A DNA stretch of 64,000 nucleotides from Saprospiraceae bacterium (lineage in GTDB: Bacteria > Bacteroidota > Bacteroidia > Chitinophagales > Saprospiraceae): the NCBI GenBank assembly GCA_018057925.1, contig JAGPCT010000008.1, positions 58,128 through 122,127 on the forward strand, in the 5' to 3' direction. The first letter of the stretch is position 1; each line of letters opens with the position of its first letter. The position numbers and the translations under genes are program-made. Positions 49,874 to 57,667 of this stretch are shown here, piece by piece. A model generated the notes under the pieces. The model searched no databases. It was given only the letters and a program-made list of their open reading frames with translations, and was not told where the DNA came from.

Positions 49874-49904
49874 TTGGTTTATACATAGTAATGCATTATC
49901 TTTG
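49874..49904 (+). promoter_or_regulatory. Promoter of the ATP-grasp gene
   Basis: TTG at 49874 and TATCTTTG at 49897, separated by 20 nt, match the Bacteroidota promoter consensus. It lies ~105 nt before the ATG at 50009, in the gap 49682-50008. Confidence 0.65.
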
Positions 49905-50008
49905 CGCCAATTTTTAAAAATGGCAAAGTTTTACTTCCAAAAAGTTACACATATTGCTTTTTGAAAATTTAAATACTTCAATATTATTTTATTAAAACAA
50001 TTTTCTGA

Positions 50009-51367
50009 ATGAAAAAAATTGGAATTTTATTTGGCCAGGAGAATTCATTTCCACAGGCATTTGTTGATAGAATCAACGAAAAGAAAGTTAAAGGTGTTAG
50101 CGCTGAATTTGTTATGGTTGATGAGGTTTTCCAAGGAAGAGCCACTGATTATGCTGTTATCTTGGATAGAATTTCTCAAGATGTTCCCTTCTATAGAGCT
50201 TACTTAAAAAATGCTGCTATTAGTGGAACTGCGGTTATGAACAACCCTTTCTGGTGGAGTGCTGATGAGAAATTTTTTAACAACGCACTGGCATCTAAAA
50301 TTGGCGTTCCTGTTCCCAAGACTTACTTGCTACCTTCAAAAGAAATGCCTACGGATACTTCCAGCAATTCATTCAGAAACCTAAAATTCCCCCTTAACTG
50401 GTCCGGTATTTTTGATGAAATAGGATTTCCTGCCTATATGAAGCCTCATGCAGGCGGTGGATGGAAAAGTGTTTATAAAGTAACTGATGTAGAAAACTTG
50501 TTTAGTTCCTACTCTGAAACAGGTCAGTTGGTAATGCTTTTACAAGAAGAAATTCAGTTTGATTCTTATTTCAGATGTTATTGCCTCGGACAAAAGTATG
50601 TTAGAATCATGCAATATGAGCCGCGTAATCCGCACCACTTGAGATATGTGACTAATGGTGGACCGGTTGAAAAGAAATTATTAGAAACCATTAAGGATTA
50701 TGTTTTAAGATTGAATAACGCATTGGGTTATGATTTCAATACAGTTGAATTTGCTGTAAGAGACGGTATTCCTTATGCTATTGATTTCTGTAATCCCGCA
50801 CCGGATGCTGACTTGTTCTCAGTTGGTCAGGAAAACTTTGATTGGGTGGTAGAGAATGCTGCAACTATGGCTATAGAAAGAGCTCTTGCACATAAGGATG
50901 GTAAAGACAACTTGACATGGGGTTCTTTTGTAAAAAATAGTGTTGCCGGAATAGCAGCAGGAAATGCGAAGCCTGCTACAACTCCAAAGAATTCACCAAA
51001 AGCAGCAACAAAATCTAAAACTGTAGCTAAAGAGGCAAAACCTGCTGCGAAGAAAGCCGCTGCGCCAAAACCGGCATCAAAAAAAGCTTCTCCCGCAGCA
51101 AAAGCAACTTCTACAAATGCTACAAAATCAGCTTCTACGAGTGCAAGTAAGGCAACTGCTCCGGCAAAGCCTGTCGCTAAGAAAGCTACTCCTGCTGTTA
51201 AGAAGGCTACACCTGCTGCTAAAGCTTCCGAAAAGAAAGTCGCTGCTCCAAAAGCCAATGCATCTAAAGCCGCAAAGACTCCGGTAGCTAAAAAAGCAGC
51301 AACTAAAAAAACGACTGTTTCTAATTCGCCGAATAACGTAACCAACGATAATACGGAAAGCAAATAA
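50009..51367 (+). CDS. ATP-grasp-like protein with histone-H1-like Lys/Ala-rich tail
   Basis: A 452-residue protein. Residues 1-~305 look like a cytoplasmic ATP-grasp ligase: an N-terminal Rossmann-like part, IGVPVPKTYLLPS, then IGFPAYMKPHAGGGWKSVYKV (the ATP-binding Lys region) and FNTVEFAVRDGIPYAIDFCNPAPD (metal-binding segment). From ~320 to 440 the sequence is almost only Ala, Lys, Pro, Ser and Thr with many A-K-K-A/A-A-K-S units, like histone H1 or bacterial Hc1 tails. The substrate is unknown. A class I amidotransferase gene follows. A basic tail of ~120 residues on a ligase is unusual. Confidence 0.7.
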   Translation: MKKIGILFGQENSFPQAFVDRINEKKVKGVSAEFVMVDEVFQGRATDYAVILDRISQDVPFYRAYLKNAAISGTAVMNNPFWWSADEKFFNNALASKIGVPVPKTYLLPSKEMPTDTSSNSFRNLKFPLNWSGIFDEIGFPAYMKPHAGGGWKSVYKVTDVENLFSSYSETGQLVMLLQEEIQFDSYFRCYCLGQKYVRIMQYEPRNPHHLRYVTNGGPVEKKLLETIKDYVLRLNNALGYDFNTVEFAVRDGIPYAIDFCNPAPDADLFSVGQENFDWVVENAATMAIERALAHKDGKDNLTWGSFVKNSVAGIAAGNAKPATTPKNSPKAATKSKTVAKEAKPAAKKAAAPKPASKKASPAAKATSTNATKSASTSASKATAPAKPVAKKATPAVKKATPAAKASEKKVAAPKANASKAAKTPVAKKAATKKTTVSNSPNNVTNDNTESK

Positions 51368-51390
51368 GTTTATTTTATAGTTTAGTATAT

Positions 51391-51430
51391 AAGCCGATGC
51401 GTCGAGAAAGAAAGCGCATCGGCTTTTTTT
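51391..51430 (+). terminator. Terminator after the ATP-grasp gene
   Basis: AAGCCGATGCG/CGCATCGGCTT, 11-bp perfect stem, followed by a T run. Confidence 0.85.
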
Positions 51431-51506
51431 GTCTCTTTAAAATTTGTTTAGTTGTACTTATTGGATATTCATAATAGTCCAATTATTTGCTCCTAAAAGA
51501 CTATCA

Positions 51507-51840
51507 TCCCGAAGTTTCGGGAGCATTTTGATTTAAAAGAAAGTTGGACTAAGTTAATATATCAATTTGGTATAACATGATTTGTAATTGCTATTTCTTT
51601 TTATATGAGGAGTGAAGCAAGAATCATTAGACCACAAATTGAAATAGTAACTTTTTACTTGTGAAATTTCACTAAATGGTGTGAGCAGCAATTCTTTAGG
51701 TGATTTTTGTATTTCAAAAAAGATAATGCATATTTTGATTTGAAAAATATAGGATATTGAGGTGTTTATTTGGTGTAACTTGGCATTTTAAATTAAATAT
51801 TTTAATGATTGATAATTGTCAAGATGATTTCATACCTTTG
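51507..51840 (+). promoter_or_regulatory. Intergenic region with palindrome and promoter of the amidotransferase gene
   Basis: The ~450-bp gap holds the palindrome TCCCGAAGTTTCGGGA at 51507-51522. A TACCTTTG -7 element lies at 51833-51840 with a TTG 21 nt upstream (51809), followed by a 42-nt leader to the ATG at 51883. No gene is seen in it. Confidence 0.5.
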
Positions 51841-51882
51841 CGGTGATAAAGGGATGTTGCCCTAACATCCAAAATAAGCATT

Positions 51883-52707
51883 ATGAGTATTAAGTTAGCG
51901 ATTTTAGACCTCAATGATAATACCCCTAACCTTGGATTAGGCTCAATAGTTGAACATGCCAATTCATTCGGAGATGAAGTAAGTTATCAAATTTTTGATG
52001 TCAGGCACAAGCACGAGATTCCTTCATTGGACTTTGATATGTACATTTCTTCCGGTGGTCCCGGTGATCCTAGAGAGGGTGATGGTACATGGGAGGTAGC
52101 ATATTCAAAATGGATAGATAAGGTGTATCAACACAACTTAATGTATAGCAATAAGAAATATGTCTTTTTTATCTGTCATTCATTTCAAATGGCATGCCTT
52201 CACTTTCAGTTTGGTGAGGTGAGGCAGAGAAATAAAAAATCATTTGGTACATATCCATGCTATATGACGGGAAATGGTCTATATGAAGAAGTCTTTGACG
52301 GACTTCCCAATCCTATGTATGTTGCGGATTTTCGTTCTTTTGAAGTAATTAAAGAAGATTATGAAACAAGGACAGAAGATTATCCGCGAGTATTGGCATT
52401 AGAGCAAATTAACCCAATGGAGCCTCGTCAGCGTGCCATTATGGCTGTAAGATTTTCACCTGAAATGATTGGCACTCAATTTCATCCGGAAGCTTATGCC
52501 GAAGGTATGTATGATTACTTTAATCAAGAAGATAGGAAAAATAGTGTAATAGCCGAACATGGCGAAGAACGTCTCCATCAGATGGTCAGAGATCTTGCCC
52601 ATCCGGCGAAAATATCACTTACCAATAATACGATTTTGCCGAATTTTATTCGTGATAGTATAACGAAAATTGTTGGAACAAGAAGCCCTGCACCATCTTT
52701 ATGTTAA
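51883..52707 (+). CDS. Class I glutamine amidotransferase
   Basis: A 274-residue flavodoxin-like amidotransferase. The nucleophile Cys is in YVFFICHSFQMACLHF, and GTQFHPEAYAEG provides the His and Glu of the triad, so the enzyme should be active. It starts MSIKLAILDLNDNTPNLGLGS. The partner synthase is unknown; the preceding ATP-grasp gene is a candidate by position, but a terminator separates them. Repeat copy E begins on its stop codon. Confidence 0.8.
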   Translation: MSIKLAILDLNDNTPNLGLGSIVEHANSFGDEVSYQIFDVRHKHEIPSLDFDMYISSGGPGDPREGDGTWEVAYSKWIDKVYQHNLMYSNKKYVFFICHSFQMACLHFQFGEVRQRNKKSFGTYPCYMTGNGLYEEVFDGLPNPMYVADFRSFEVIKEDYETRTEDYPRVLALEQINPMEPRQRAIMAVRFSPEMIGTQFHPEAYAEGMYDYFNQEDRKNSVIAEHGEERLHQMVRDLAHPAKISLTNNTILPNFIRDSITKIVGTRSPAPSLC

Positions 52708-52857
52708 ACCGAATTCAGCAGTAAAGGTTTTGAAAAACCGTATAGTGCTGATTATGTGGGTTAATCCCGATGTCCGAATCGTTTCAATGGTTTCTGTAAA
52801 CCATTGATTACGAGTCGTAAATCGATTCAGTATTTGTCTAATACGGAATTTGGGTTG
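52706..52857. repeat. Three-hairpin intergenic repeat, copy E
   Basis: Same orientation as copy D and very similar to it: AACCGAATTCAGCAGTAAAGG at the left, CAATGGTTTCTGTAAACCATTG in the middle, and TAATACGGAATTTGGGTT at the right. It starts within the TAA stop of the amidotransferase gene. The 244 bp between it and the WYL gene hold no frame that I trust. Confidence 0.85.
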
Positions 52858-53101
52858 AAATAAATATGTCCCGGCTTGGCGGGGTTGACAGGCCTGTATA
52901 GATAGTCAAATGTCGGTTGTATTATACCTATCAAGATTCCTTTATGTTGTGCCTTATTGCAGAAAGCCTATTACACATTCAAGCACATTTGGTTTTTTCA
53001 GACACGCAAAGCCCAAAAATCCAAGAGAGCTTGAAATAAGCGATACGATTCACGAATACCGTAAAAATTCATATACGTGCCGTGAGTAATTTTGCCAAAA
53101 C

Positions 53102-54106
53102 TCAATAAAGACGACCAGCTGACTTGAGACGTTGAAAAATACGCTCTTTGAAATCCTGTGGAGCAATTACCTTGACTTGTTCTCCGAAAGAAAGAATCAA
53201 TTTTTCCAACTCAAAATTTGGAATGACTTTGATTTTGACTTCAAGGCCAGCTGGGTCATTCTTGTGCTTCTGACTTGGATGAAAAGGCTTTGTAATGACA
53301 TAGGGAGCAACTTCAGGGGAAAACTTCAAGACGACTTCCTGCAAACTGGCATTTTCAGGACGAGTTACTCCAACCAAATCGAAAAAGTAGTCCTCCCAAT
53401 CTGTTTCTGACTTTTTGTACTTCTGGGCAGTTTCAGACAATGACTCAATTCGATCTAAGGCAAGATTCCAATTTGGGAACTGATTATCAGAATTAAGCCC
53501 AAAGACAAACCACCGATTGTTGTACTGCTTTAAATAGAATGGATGAAAGGTGATTTCGTATGGTTCAGAACTTTTGAAGTCTTTGTATTTAACGAGTAAA
53601 ACCCGTTCATTAACTATGGCATTGAACAGTGGAGTTAAAAAATGAAGCCCTTTAAGGTCAATATTACTCTCAAAGCTGATGATTTCACTTTTACGCTCAA
53701 TTAAGCCAAACTTAGATTCGAGCATTGGAATCATTTCATTCACCCATTCAAACTGAGGTGTACCAGAGAAGCGGGAAAAAATTTGAAGGGCTGACTTTAT
53801 TTGTTCGGCTTCCGAATCATTTAATGGTTGATTGCTAATTGAAAACGACAAATCTTCATATCGGTAATAAACCTTTCTACCATGACGGATTCTGCCAAGA
53901 GGGATAGACCAGCCTGCTTCACTCTCCATGAAACGGATGTCATCAAACAGTTGCCTTCTTTGTATCCCTTCGATATTAGGATTGAAATCTACCAATGCTT
54001 TATTGCATTCTTCCAGTAGGTCTTCCAAAAAATACATTCTGCCCATGTTACGGAAGCAACGATCCAGAACCTGATAACGGATAAGTGCATTTTTATTGAT
54101 AGACAT
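53102..54106 (-). CDS. WYL-domain transcriptional regulator
   Basis: A 334-residue protein from the ATG at 54106; the longer frame to 54160 would run through the operator and is rejected. The N-terminal part (1-~90) resembles a winged helix-turn-helix (IEGIQRRQLFDDIRFMESE). The WYL domain at ~150-235 ends HPFYLKQYNNRWFVFGL, and a C-terminal WCX-like extension follows. WYL proteins sense ligands, in some cases nucleic acids or nucleotides, and often repress defence genes (CapW/BrxR type). It is divergent from the retron and has an inverted repeat at its own promoter, fitting autorepression. Confidence 0.88.
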   Translation of the reverse strand: MSINKNALIRYQVLDRCFRNMGRMYFLEDLLEECNKALVDFNPNIEGIQRRQLFDDIRFMESEAGWSIPLGRIRHGRKVYYRYEDLSFSISNQPLNDSEAEQIKSALQIFSRFSGTPQFEWVNEMIPMLESKFGLIERKSEIISFESNIDLKGLHFLTPLFNAIVNERVLLVKYKDFKSSEPYEITFHPFYLKQYNNRWFVFGLNSDNQFPNWNLALDRIESLSETAQKYKKSETDWEDYFFDLVGVTRPENASLQEVVLKFSPEVAPYVITKPFHPSQKHKNDPAGLEVKIKVIPNFELEKLILSFGEQVKVIAPQDFKERIFQRLKSAGRLY

Positions 54107-54136
54107 GCTTGTTGTATTTAACTTAATGTATTTAAA

Positions 54137-54187
54137 GTGCAGATTACATGCACAGCACAAAGTTACTTTTATTCACTGAATGAGCAA
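54137..54187 (-). promoter_or_regulatory. WYL-gene promoter with operator 1
   Basis: On the minus strand TTG (54187-54185), 19 nt, then TAACTTTG (54165-54158) is a full consensus promoter. Immediately downstream, at 54137-54153 (plus strand GTGCAGATTACATGCAC), is an inverted repeat GTGCA-N7-TGCAC covering the expected start of transcription. Confidence 0.75.
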
Positions 54188-54215
54188 TGCATTACATGAA
54201 ATTAGAAAATTATCT

Positions 54216-54263
54216 TTTGAAACTTATTTTTATCTGTATCTTTACCGTGCAGATTGAGTGCAT
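54216..54263 (+). promoter_or_regulatory. Retron promoter with operator 2
   Basis: TTTG at 54216-54219, 17 nt, then TATCTTTA at 54237-54244 (one mismatch to TAnnTTTG). The inverted repeat GTGCAGATTGAGTGCAT at 54247-54263 sits on the predicted start site, in the same arrangement as at the WYL promoter. Confidence 0.7.
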
Positions 54264-54288
54264 AGAAGCACAATACTTTTGCAGCAGT

Positions 54289-54617
54289 TCTTTGAAACAC
54301 TTGCCACAAGATATTGATTCGTGGGTGCTGGAAGTAACTGGTTAACCAGTGAAACAATGATCGGCATCTTCTCCCTACCTATGGTAGGGATGAATGTCAC
54401 TTAGGCATTTCTAACAGCGGAAACAATAATCGGCATCTTCTCCCAAACTGTGGTAGGGATGAATGTCGCTTAGGCATTTCTAACAACGGTTATTGATAAG
54501 AAGAACAATAATATTAAGTTGTAATTGATGTAATTCTTAGTGATGAATATCGATTGAATTTCAGTTCATGTAATTGAAATACATACAAAAAGAGTATCAG
54601 GCAAGTGTTTTCAAAAA
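54289..54617 (+). ncRNA. Retron msr-msd RNA with a1/a2 inverted repeats
   Basis: The segment TTTGAAACACTTGCC (54291-54305, a1) pairs with GGCAAGTGTTTTCAAA (54600-54615, a2): 11 perfect base pairs, one bulged base, then 4 more pairs. The two arms lie ~295 nt apart, the second 18 nt before the reverse-transcriptase ATG, as in retrons. Between them are the perfect palindrome ACTGGTTAACCAGT (54337-54350), two tandem 69-bp units with hairpins, and an AT-rich part with ATTTCA/TGAAAT. A G at 54310 just after a1 is a candidate branch point. The exact ends and msr/msd border are not determined; the RNA is longer than most known ones. Confidence 0.75.
54351..54488 (+). repeat. Two tandem 69-bp units inside the retron RNA
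   Basis: Copies 54351-54419 and 54420-54488 are directly adjacent and differ at about six positions. Copy 1 has a perfect CCCTACC/GGTAGGG hairpin with a 3-nt loop, extended by GGCAT/ATGTC. In copy 2 the inner stem is weakened (CCCAAAC/GGTAGGG) but the outer pairs remain. Confidence 0.85.
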
Positions 54618-54633
54618 CTTTAAAAATTGAATC

Positions 54634-55824
54634 ATGAAAATTGAGCAGGCTCATATCGAACAAATACGGAAGCAGTTTATAGAACTGCAAAGCAAAGAGG
54701 ACTTAGTAAAACTATTAAGTGACGCTAAAAATATGATGTATGGTGAAGTGTGTAAGCCAATTCAGTTAAAATCACTGACCTATTACGCTAATCCTTCACT
54801 TTGCAAAAAGCGTTGTCAGACTTTTACCATTAAGAAAAAGTCAGGTGCAGATAGAACTATCCATTCACCTGTGAAAGGTTTAAAGTCAATCCTCCGGTCT
54901 CTAAACTTTGTACTTCAATGTGTTTATGAACCACATGAAGCAGCAACGGGCTTTGTTTTAGAGAAGTCAATCGTTGACAATGCCAAAAAGCACGTAGGGC
55001 ATCATTATGTCCTAAATATGGACTTAAAAGACTTCTTTCACACATTTGATCGTAATAGAGTGAAGATGGGCTTTATGTATGAGCCTTTTGCCCTGAATGG
55101 AGACAAAGAACCTTTAGCCTTTCTCTTGGCAAGTCTTTGCACCCATCCCATTGAAATTGAAGGAGAAGGAAAAACGGTACTTCCACAAGGGAGCCCAACA
55201 TCCCCTACTGTAACCAACATTCTTTGCAAAAAGCTTGATCGCAGACTTACCGGACTTGCCAACCGATTCGGAGCAACTTACACAAGGTACGCTGACGATA
55301 TTACATTTTCATCACCGCACAACATCTATACGGATGAAGATTTTATCAAGGAGCTAAAACGAATTATTGAAGAGGATCAAAAGCTGGTTATCAACCCTAA
55401 GAAAACCCGTTTGCAAAAAACTGGGCATCGCCAGGAAGTAACAGGCTTGATAGTAAACGACAAGGTAAATGTACACAGGAGTTATGTGAAGCAAATTCGC
55501 ATGTGGCTATACTATTGGGAAAAGTACGGCTATGAAAAAGCGGACCAAATTTTCAAACGGGATTACATTGCTGATAAAGGACATGTGAAAAACAAGAATG
55601 CTCATTTAGATAATGTGCTTGATGGGAAATTGGAGTTTTTAAAGATGGTGAAAGGAATTGAGGATAGAACTTTTAAGGGATTGAAGAAGAGGTTTGATAA
55701 ATTAACTGGTATGAATGACCCAATGAATCAATTGTTAGACTTATGGGAAAATAAAGGGATAGAAGACGCCATGAAAAACTATTATAAAAGCCCTCCAGAA
55801 ATGACTATAATATTTACACTTTAG
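54634..55824 (+). CDS. Retron-type reverse transcriptase
   Basis: A 396-residue RT that should copy the upstream RNA into msDNA. The retron-specific NAxxH motif is NAKKH (116-120). The first catalytic Asp is in NMDLKDFF (Asp130). LPQGSPTSP lies at 183-191, the YADD catalytic box at 219-222 in RYADDITFS, and the retron VTG motif at 269-271 in QEVTGLIVN. The C-terminal thumb ends in DGKLEFLKMVKG and an extra ~50 residues, making it longer than the ~320 residues of classic retron RTs. All catalytic residues are intact. The next gene starts 2 nt after the stop. Confidence 0.92.
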   Translation: MKIEQAHIEQIRKQFIELQSKEDLVKLLSDAKNMMYGEVCKPIQLKSLTYYANPSLCKKRCQTFTIKKKSGADRTIHSPVKGLKSILRSLNFVLQCVYEPHEAATGFVLEKSIVDNAKKHVGHHYVLNMDLKDFFHTFDRNRVKMGFMYEPFALNGDKEPLAFLLASLCTHPIEIEGEGKTVLPQGSPTSPTVTNILCKKLDRRLTGLANRFGATYTRYADDITFSSPHNIYTDEDFIKELKRIIEEDQKLVINPKKTRLQKTGHRQEVTGLIVNDKVNVHRSYVKQIRMWLYYWEKYGYEKADQIFKRDYIADKGHVKNKNAHLDNVLDGKLEFLKMVKGIEDRTFKGLKKRFDKLTGMNDPMNQLLDLWENKGIEDAMKNYYKSPPEMTIIFTL

Positions 55825-55826
55825 AA

Positions 55827-57050
55827 ATGAAGAATAAATACGATTTTATACAAGAGATACTTGAAAGTAAAAAGCTTAACCCTGCTCAGCGTGAGCGGGT
55901 TTTGTTGTTAGCCTTACAAGAGTTTAAATCAGAAAATGATAAAGACGAAGTGCTAATCAAACGAATTGAAGAAATTGAAGGAAAGCTAAATGAAATTAAA
56001 TCTATTAACTTCCCAAACAATGAATTAGCAACTTCTGACAACAATTCACAAAACAAAAAAAATGAGCTTACACATAATCCAAGGCTAGTTTCTCAATATT
56101 TGGAAAAGTTCAAAGAAAACACTGCCTTAAAGTGGGCTACACATATCTGGGATGAAAAAAAGTATGAAACTATTAGTTTATTCATACAAGACATAAATGC
56201 CGACAAAGGGTATATTGAACTATTCAACGTCCAGCGAGACCTATATAACCTATTGAATTATTTTCTTTATACCCCCAAGGTTGAACTAAATGAAAATGGA
56301 GTGCCCAAATACGGATGGCCCAATTTTCAAGATATGAAAATTGGATGGCAATTCCCTAATAATCTTTTAATCAACTGGTGTAAAGAAAATTTTGACAATA
56401 AAGATGAATCTGATATAAAATATCCTTTTCAATACAACCTACCAAAAGAATTACAGCCGCAGAAGCCGATAAAAGGAAGCATTGTTACAACATTTGAAAA
56501 TGTCGTTGATATTTTTAAAACAGAAATACAATTTAGGGAAAGTTATTTTTATAAAGAATTAAAGAAAAAAAACAACAAAATAGCAGATTATAAATTTGAA
56601 GGTATTGAAAACTTCAAAAATTTAGACTTCTATACCTATACAAACGGATTTCTTTCTGCGATTGATACTGTATTAGTTGAAATTAAAAAAAATGAAACTG
56701 AAAAGAAAATCCTTTTCAGTTACGAGATGCAAGAAAACGAGTTGATTATTGACATTGTACATGTAAACTCGTTTCCTACAAGAAAACTAAATACAAATAA
56801 TTTAGTTCAATTTTTAGGAGGAGGAATGAATGCTATTTCTGGCAGCATATTTAGCTTGTGCGATTTCAGTATAGTCAGTAGATTTATTGATGAAAAAAAT
56901 AATGAAATTCATGGTGAGTTATGTATTGTTTATTACGGTATAAAAGGAAACATATCTGGCAAAGAATTATCAATCATAGGAACTCCTAGGTTACAAGCTT
57001 ATGATAAAGAAATAAATGGGTTTACATACAGATTTAAATTTTTTTTATGA
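55827..57050 (+). CDS. Retron-associated protein, possibly degenerate histidine-kinase-like
   Basis: A 407-residue protein that I do not recognise by sequence. Residues 1-60 are helical (YDFIQEILESKKLNPAQRERVL, then a coiled stretch). A helix at ~221-248 (TTFENVVDIFKTEIQFRESY) has the look of a dimerisation helix of sensor kinases, but without a phosphorylatable His at the expected place. A second helix follows at 271-288. The C-terminal alpha/beta part contains a Gly-rich turn (FLGGGMNAIS, ~329-338) that may be a worn ATP-lid region. The kinase-like reading rests mainly on the receiver domains encoded next door. No membrane segment. Its stop overlaps the next start by 4 nt. Confidence 0.45.
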   Translation: MKNKYDFIQEILESKKLNPAQRERVLLLALQEFKSENDKDEVLIKRIEEIEGKLNEIKSINFPNNELATSDNNSQNKKNELTHNPRLVSQYLEKFKENTALKWATHIWDEKKYETISLFIQDINADKGYIELFNVQRDLYNLLNYFLYTPKVELNENGVPKYGWPNFQDMKIGWQFPNNLLINWCKENFDNKDESDIKYPFQYNLPKELQPQKPIKGSIVTTFENVVDIFKTEIQFRESYFYKELKKKNNKIADYKFEGIENFKNLDFYTYTNGFLSAIDTVLVEIKKNETEKKILFSYEMQENELIIDIVHVNSFPTRKLNTNNLVQFLGGGMNAISGSIFSLCDFSIVSRFIDEKNNEIHGELCIVYYGIKGNISGKELSIIGTPRLQAYDKEINGFTYRFKFFL

Positions 57051-57667
57051 AATTTCTATTTTTAGAAGATAGACCATCACGACAGCTACTTTTTCTTCCT
57101 AACAAGGCAGAAGATGTAAAAGTAATAAGTTCATTAGAGGATGCTTTTATGCCCGAAAGTAATGAATGTAAGAGTATTATTATGCAAATTAACCAAGAGG
57201 AATATAAATTTGAAAATTCTTTAGAATTAATCATAGCACATAAATCTGCATTGGAAACAAGAGGGTTGAACTACATCAACAACTTTTGTCAGAAAGGAAA
57301 AGTAAAACTTGTTTGTTTTAGCGGAGGTATAAGTCAGATTACTTATAACAACGATGAGTATGAGTTTTTAAATCTGAATTCTACTGATTTTTATAGTGAA
57401 CGGCTAATACCTTTTTTAAAGGATACTATTGCCGGCAATTCTAAAACTCTATTAGAATTGGCAAACAAAGAATGGAAACTCTCCTATATGCTTCTAGCAC
57501 GACAGATTATTGGTAATTTGGCTATTGAACAAGATGAGGATGTCAAAACTAATTTAGACATAAAGCTGGATAAAATTAATAGTATCCTAAATTTTGATTT
57601 CAGAGTTGATAGTAATAATGTAGAGAAATTAAATATTGAAATTAAGAAAAAAATTTTATCGGTATGA
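57047..57667 (+). CDS. Inactivated receiver-like protein
   Basis: A 206-residue protein whose first ~125 residues fit a CheY-like fold. Strand 1 is MKFLFLEDRPSRQ with an acidic pair at 7-8, strand 3 is LELIIAHKSAL (59-69), strand 4 is KLVCFSGG (87-94) and strand 5 is EFLNLNS. Where the phosphoacceptor Asp should be there is Ala-His (64-65), and the conserved Lys after strand 5 is missing, so it cannot be phosphorylated in the normal way. The C-terminal ~80 residues are helical. Translationally coupled to both neighbours (4-nt overlaps). It may act as an adaptor between the kinase-like protein and the effector. Confidence 0.5.
   Translation: MKFLFLEDRPSRQLLFLPNKAEDVKVISSLEDAFMPESNECKSIIMQINQEEYKFENSLELIIAHKSALETRGLNYINNFCQKGKVKLVCFSGGISQITYNNDEYEFLNLNSTDFYSERLIPFLKDTIAGNSKTLLELANKEWKLSYMLLARQIIGNLAIEQDEDVKTNLDIKLDKINSILNFDFRVDSNNVEKLNIEIKKKILSV

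Noticed and set aside
50827..51363. Long minus-strand frame rich in Ala, Phe and Leu
   Set aside because: It is the shadow of the Lys/Ala-rich tail of the ATP-grasp gene; composition follows from the repeat codons on the other strand.
52858..53101. Possible attachment site at the left border of the island
   Set aside because: No matching repeat was found at the right border, and there is no integrase or tRNA gene in the window.
54107..54160. Upstream extension of the WYL gene to an earlier ATG
   Set aside because: It would put operator 1 and the expected transcription start inside the coding region; the extra residues (CCACNLHFKYIK) do not look like the family's start.
54351..54488. Two direct repeats that might be a small CRISPR array
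   Set aside because: The units are directly adjacent with no spacer, 69 bp long, and no cas gene is in the window; they lie between retron a1 and a2.
54289..55824. Diversity-generating retroelement
   Set aside because: The RT has the retron NAxxH and VTG motifs, and no template/variable repeat pair with A-specific changes was found.
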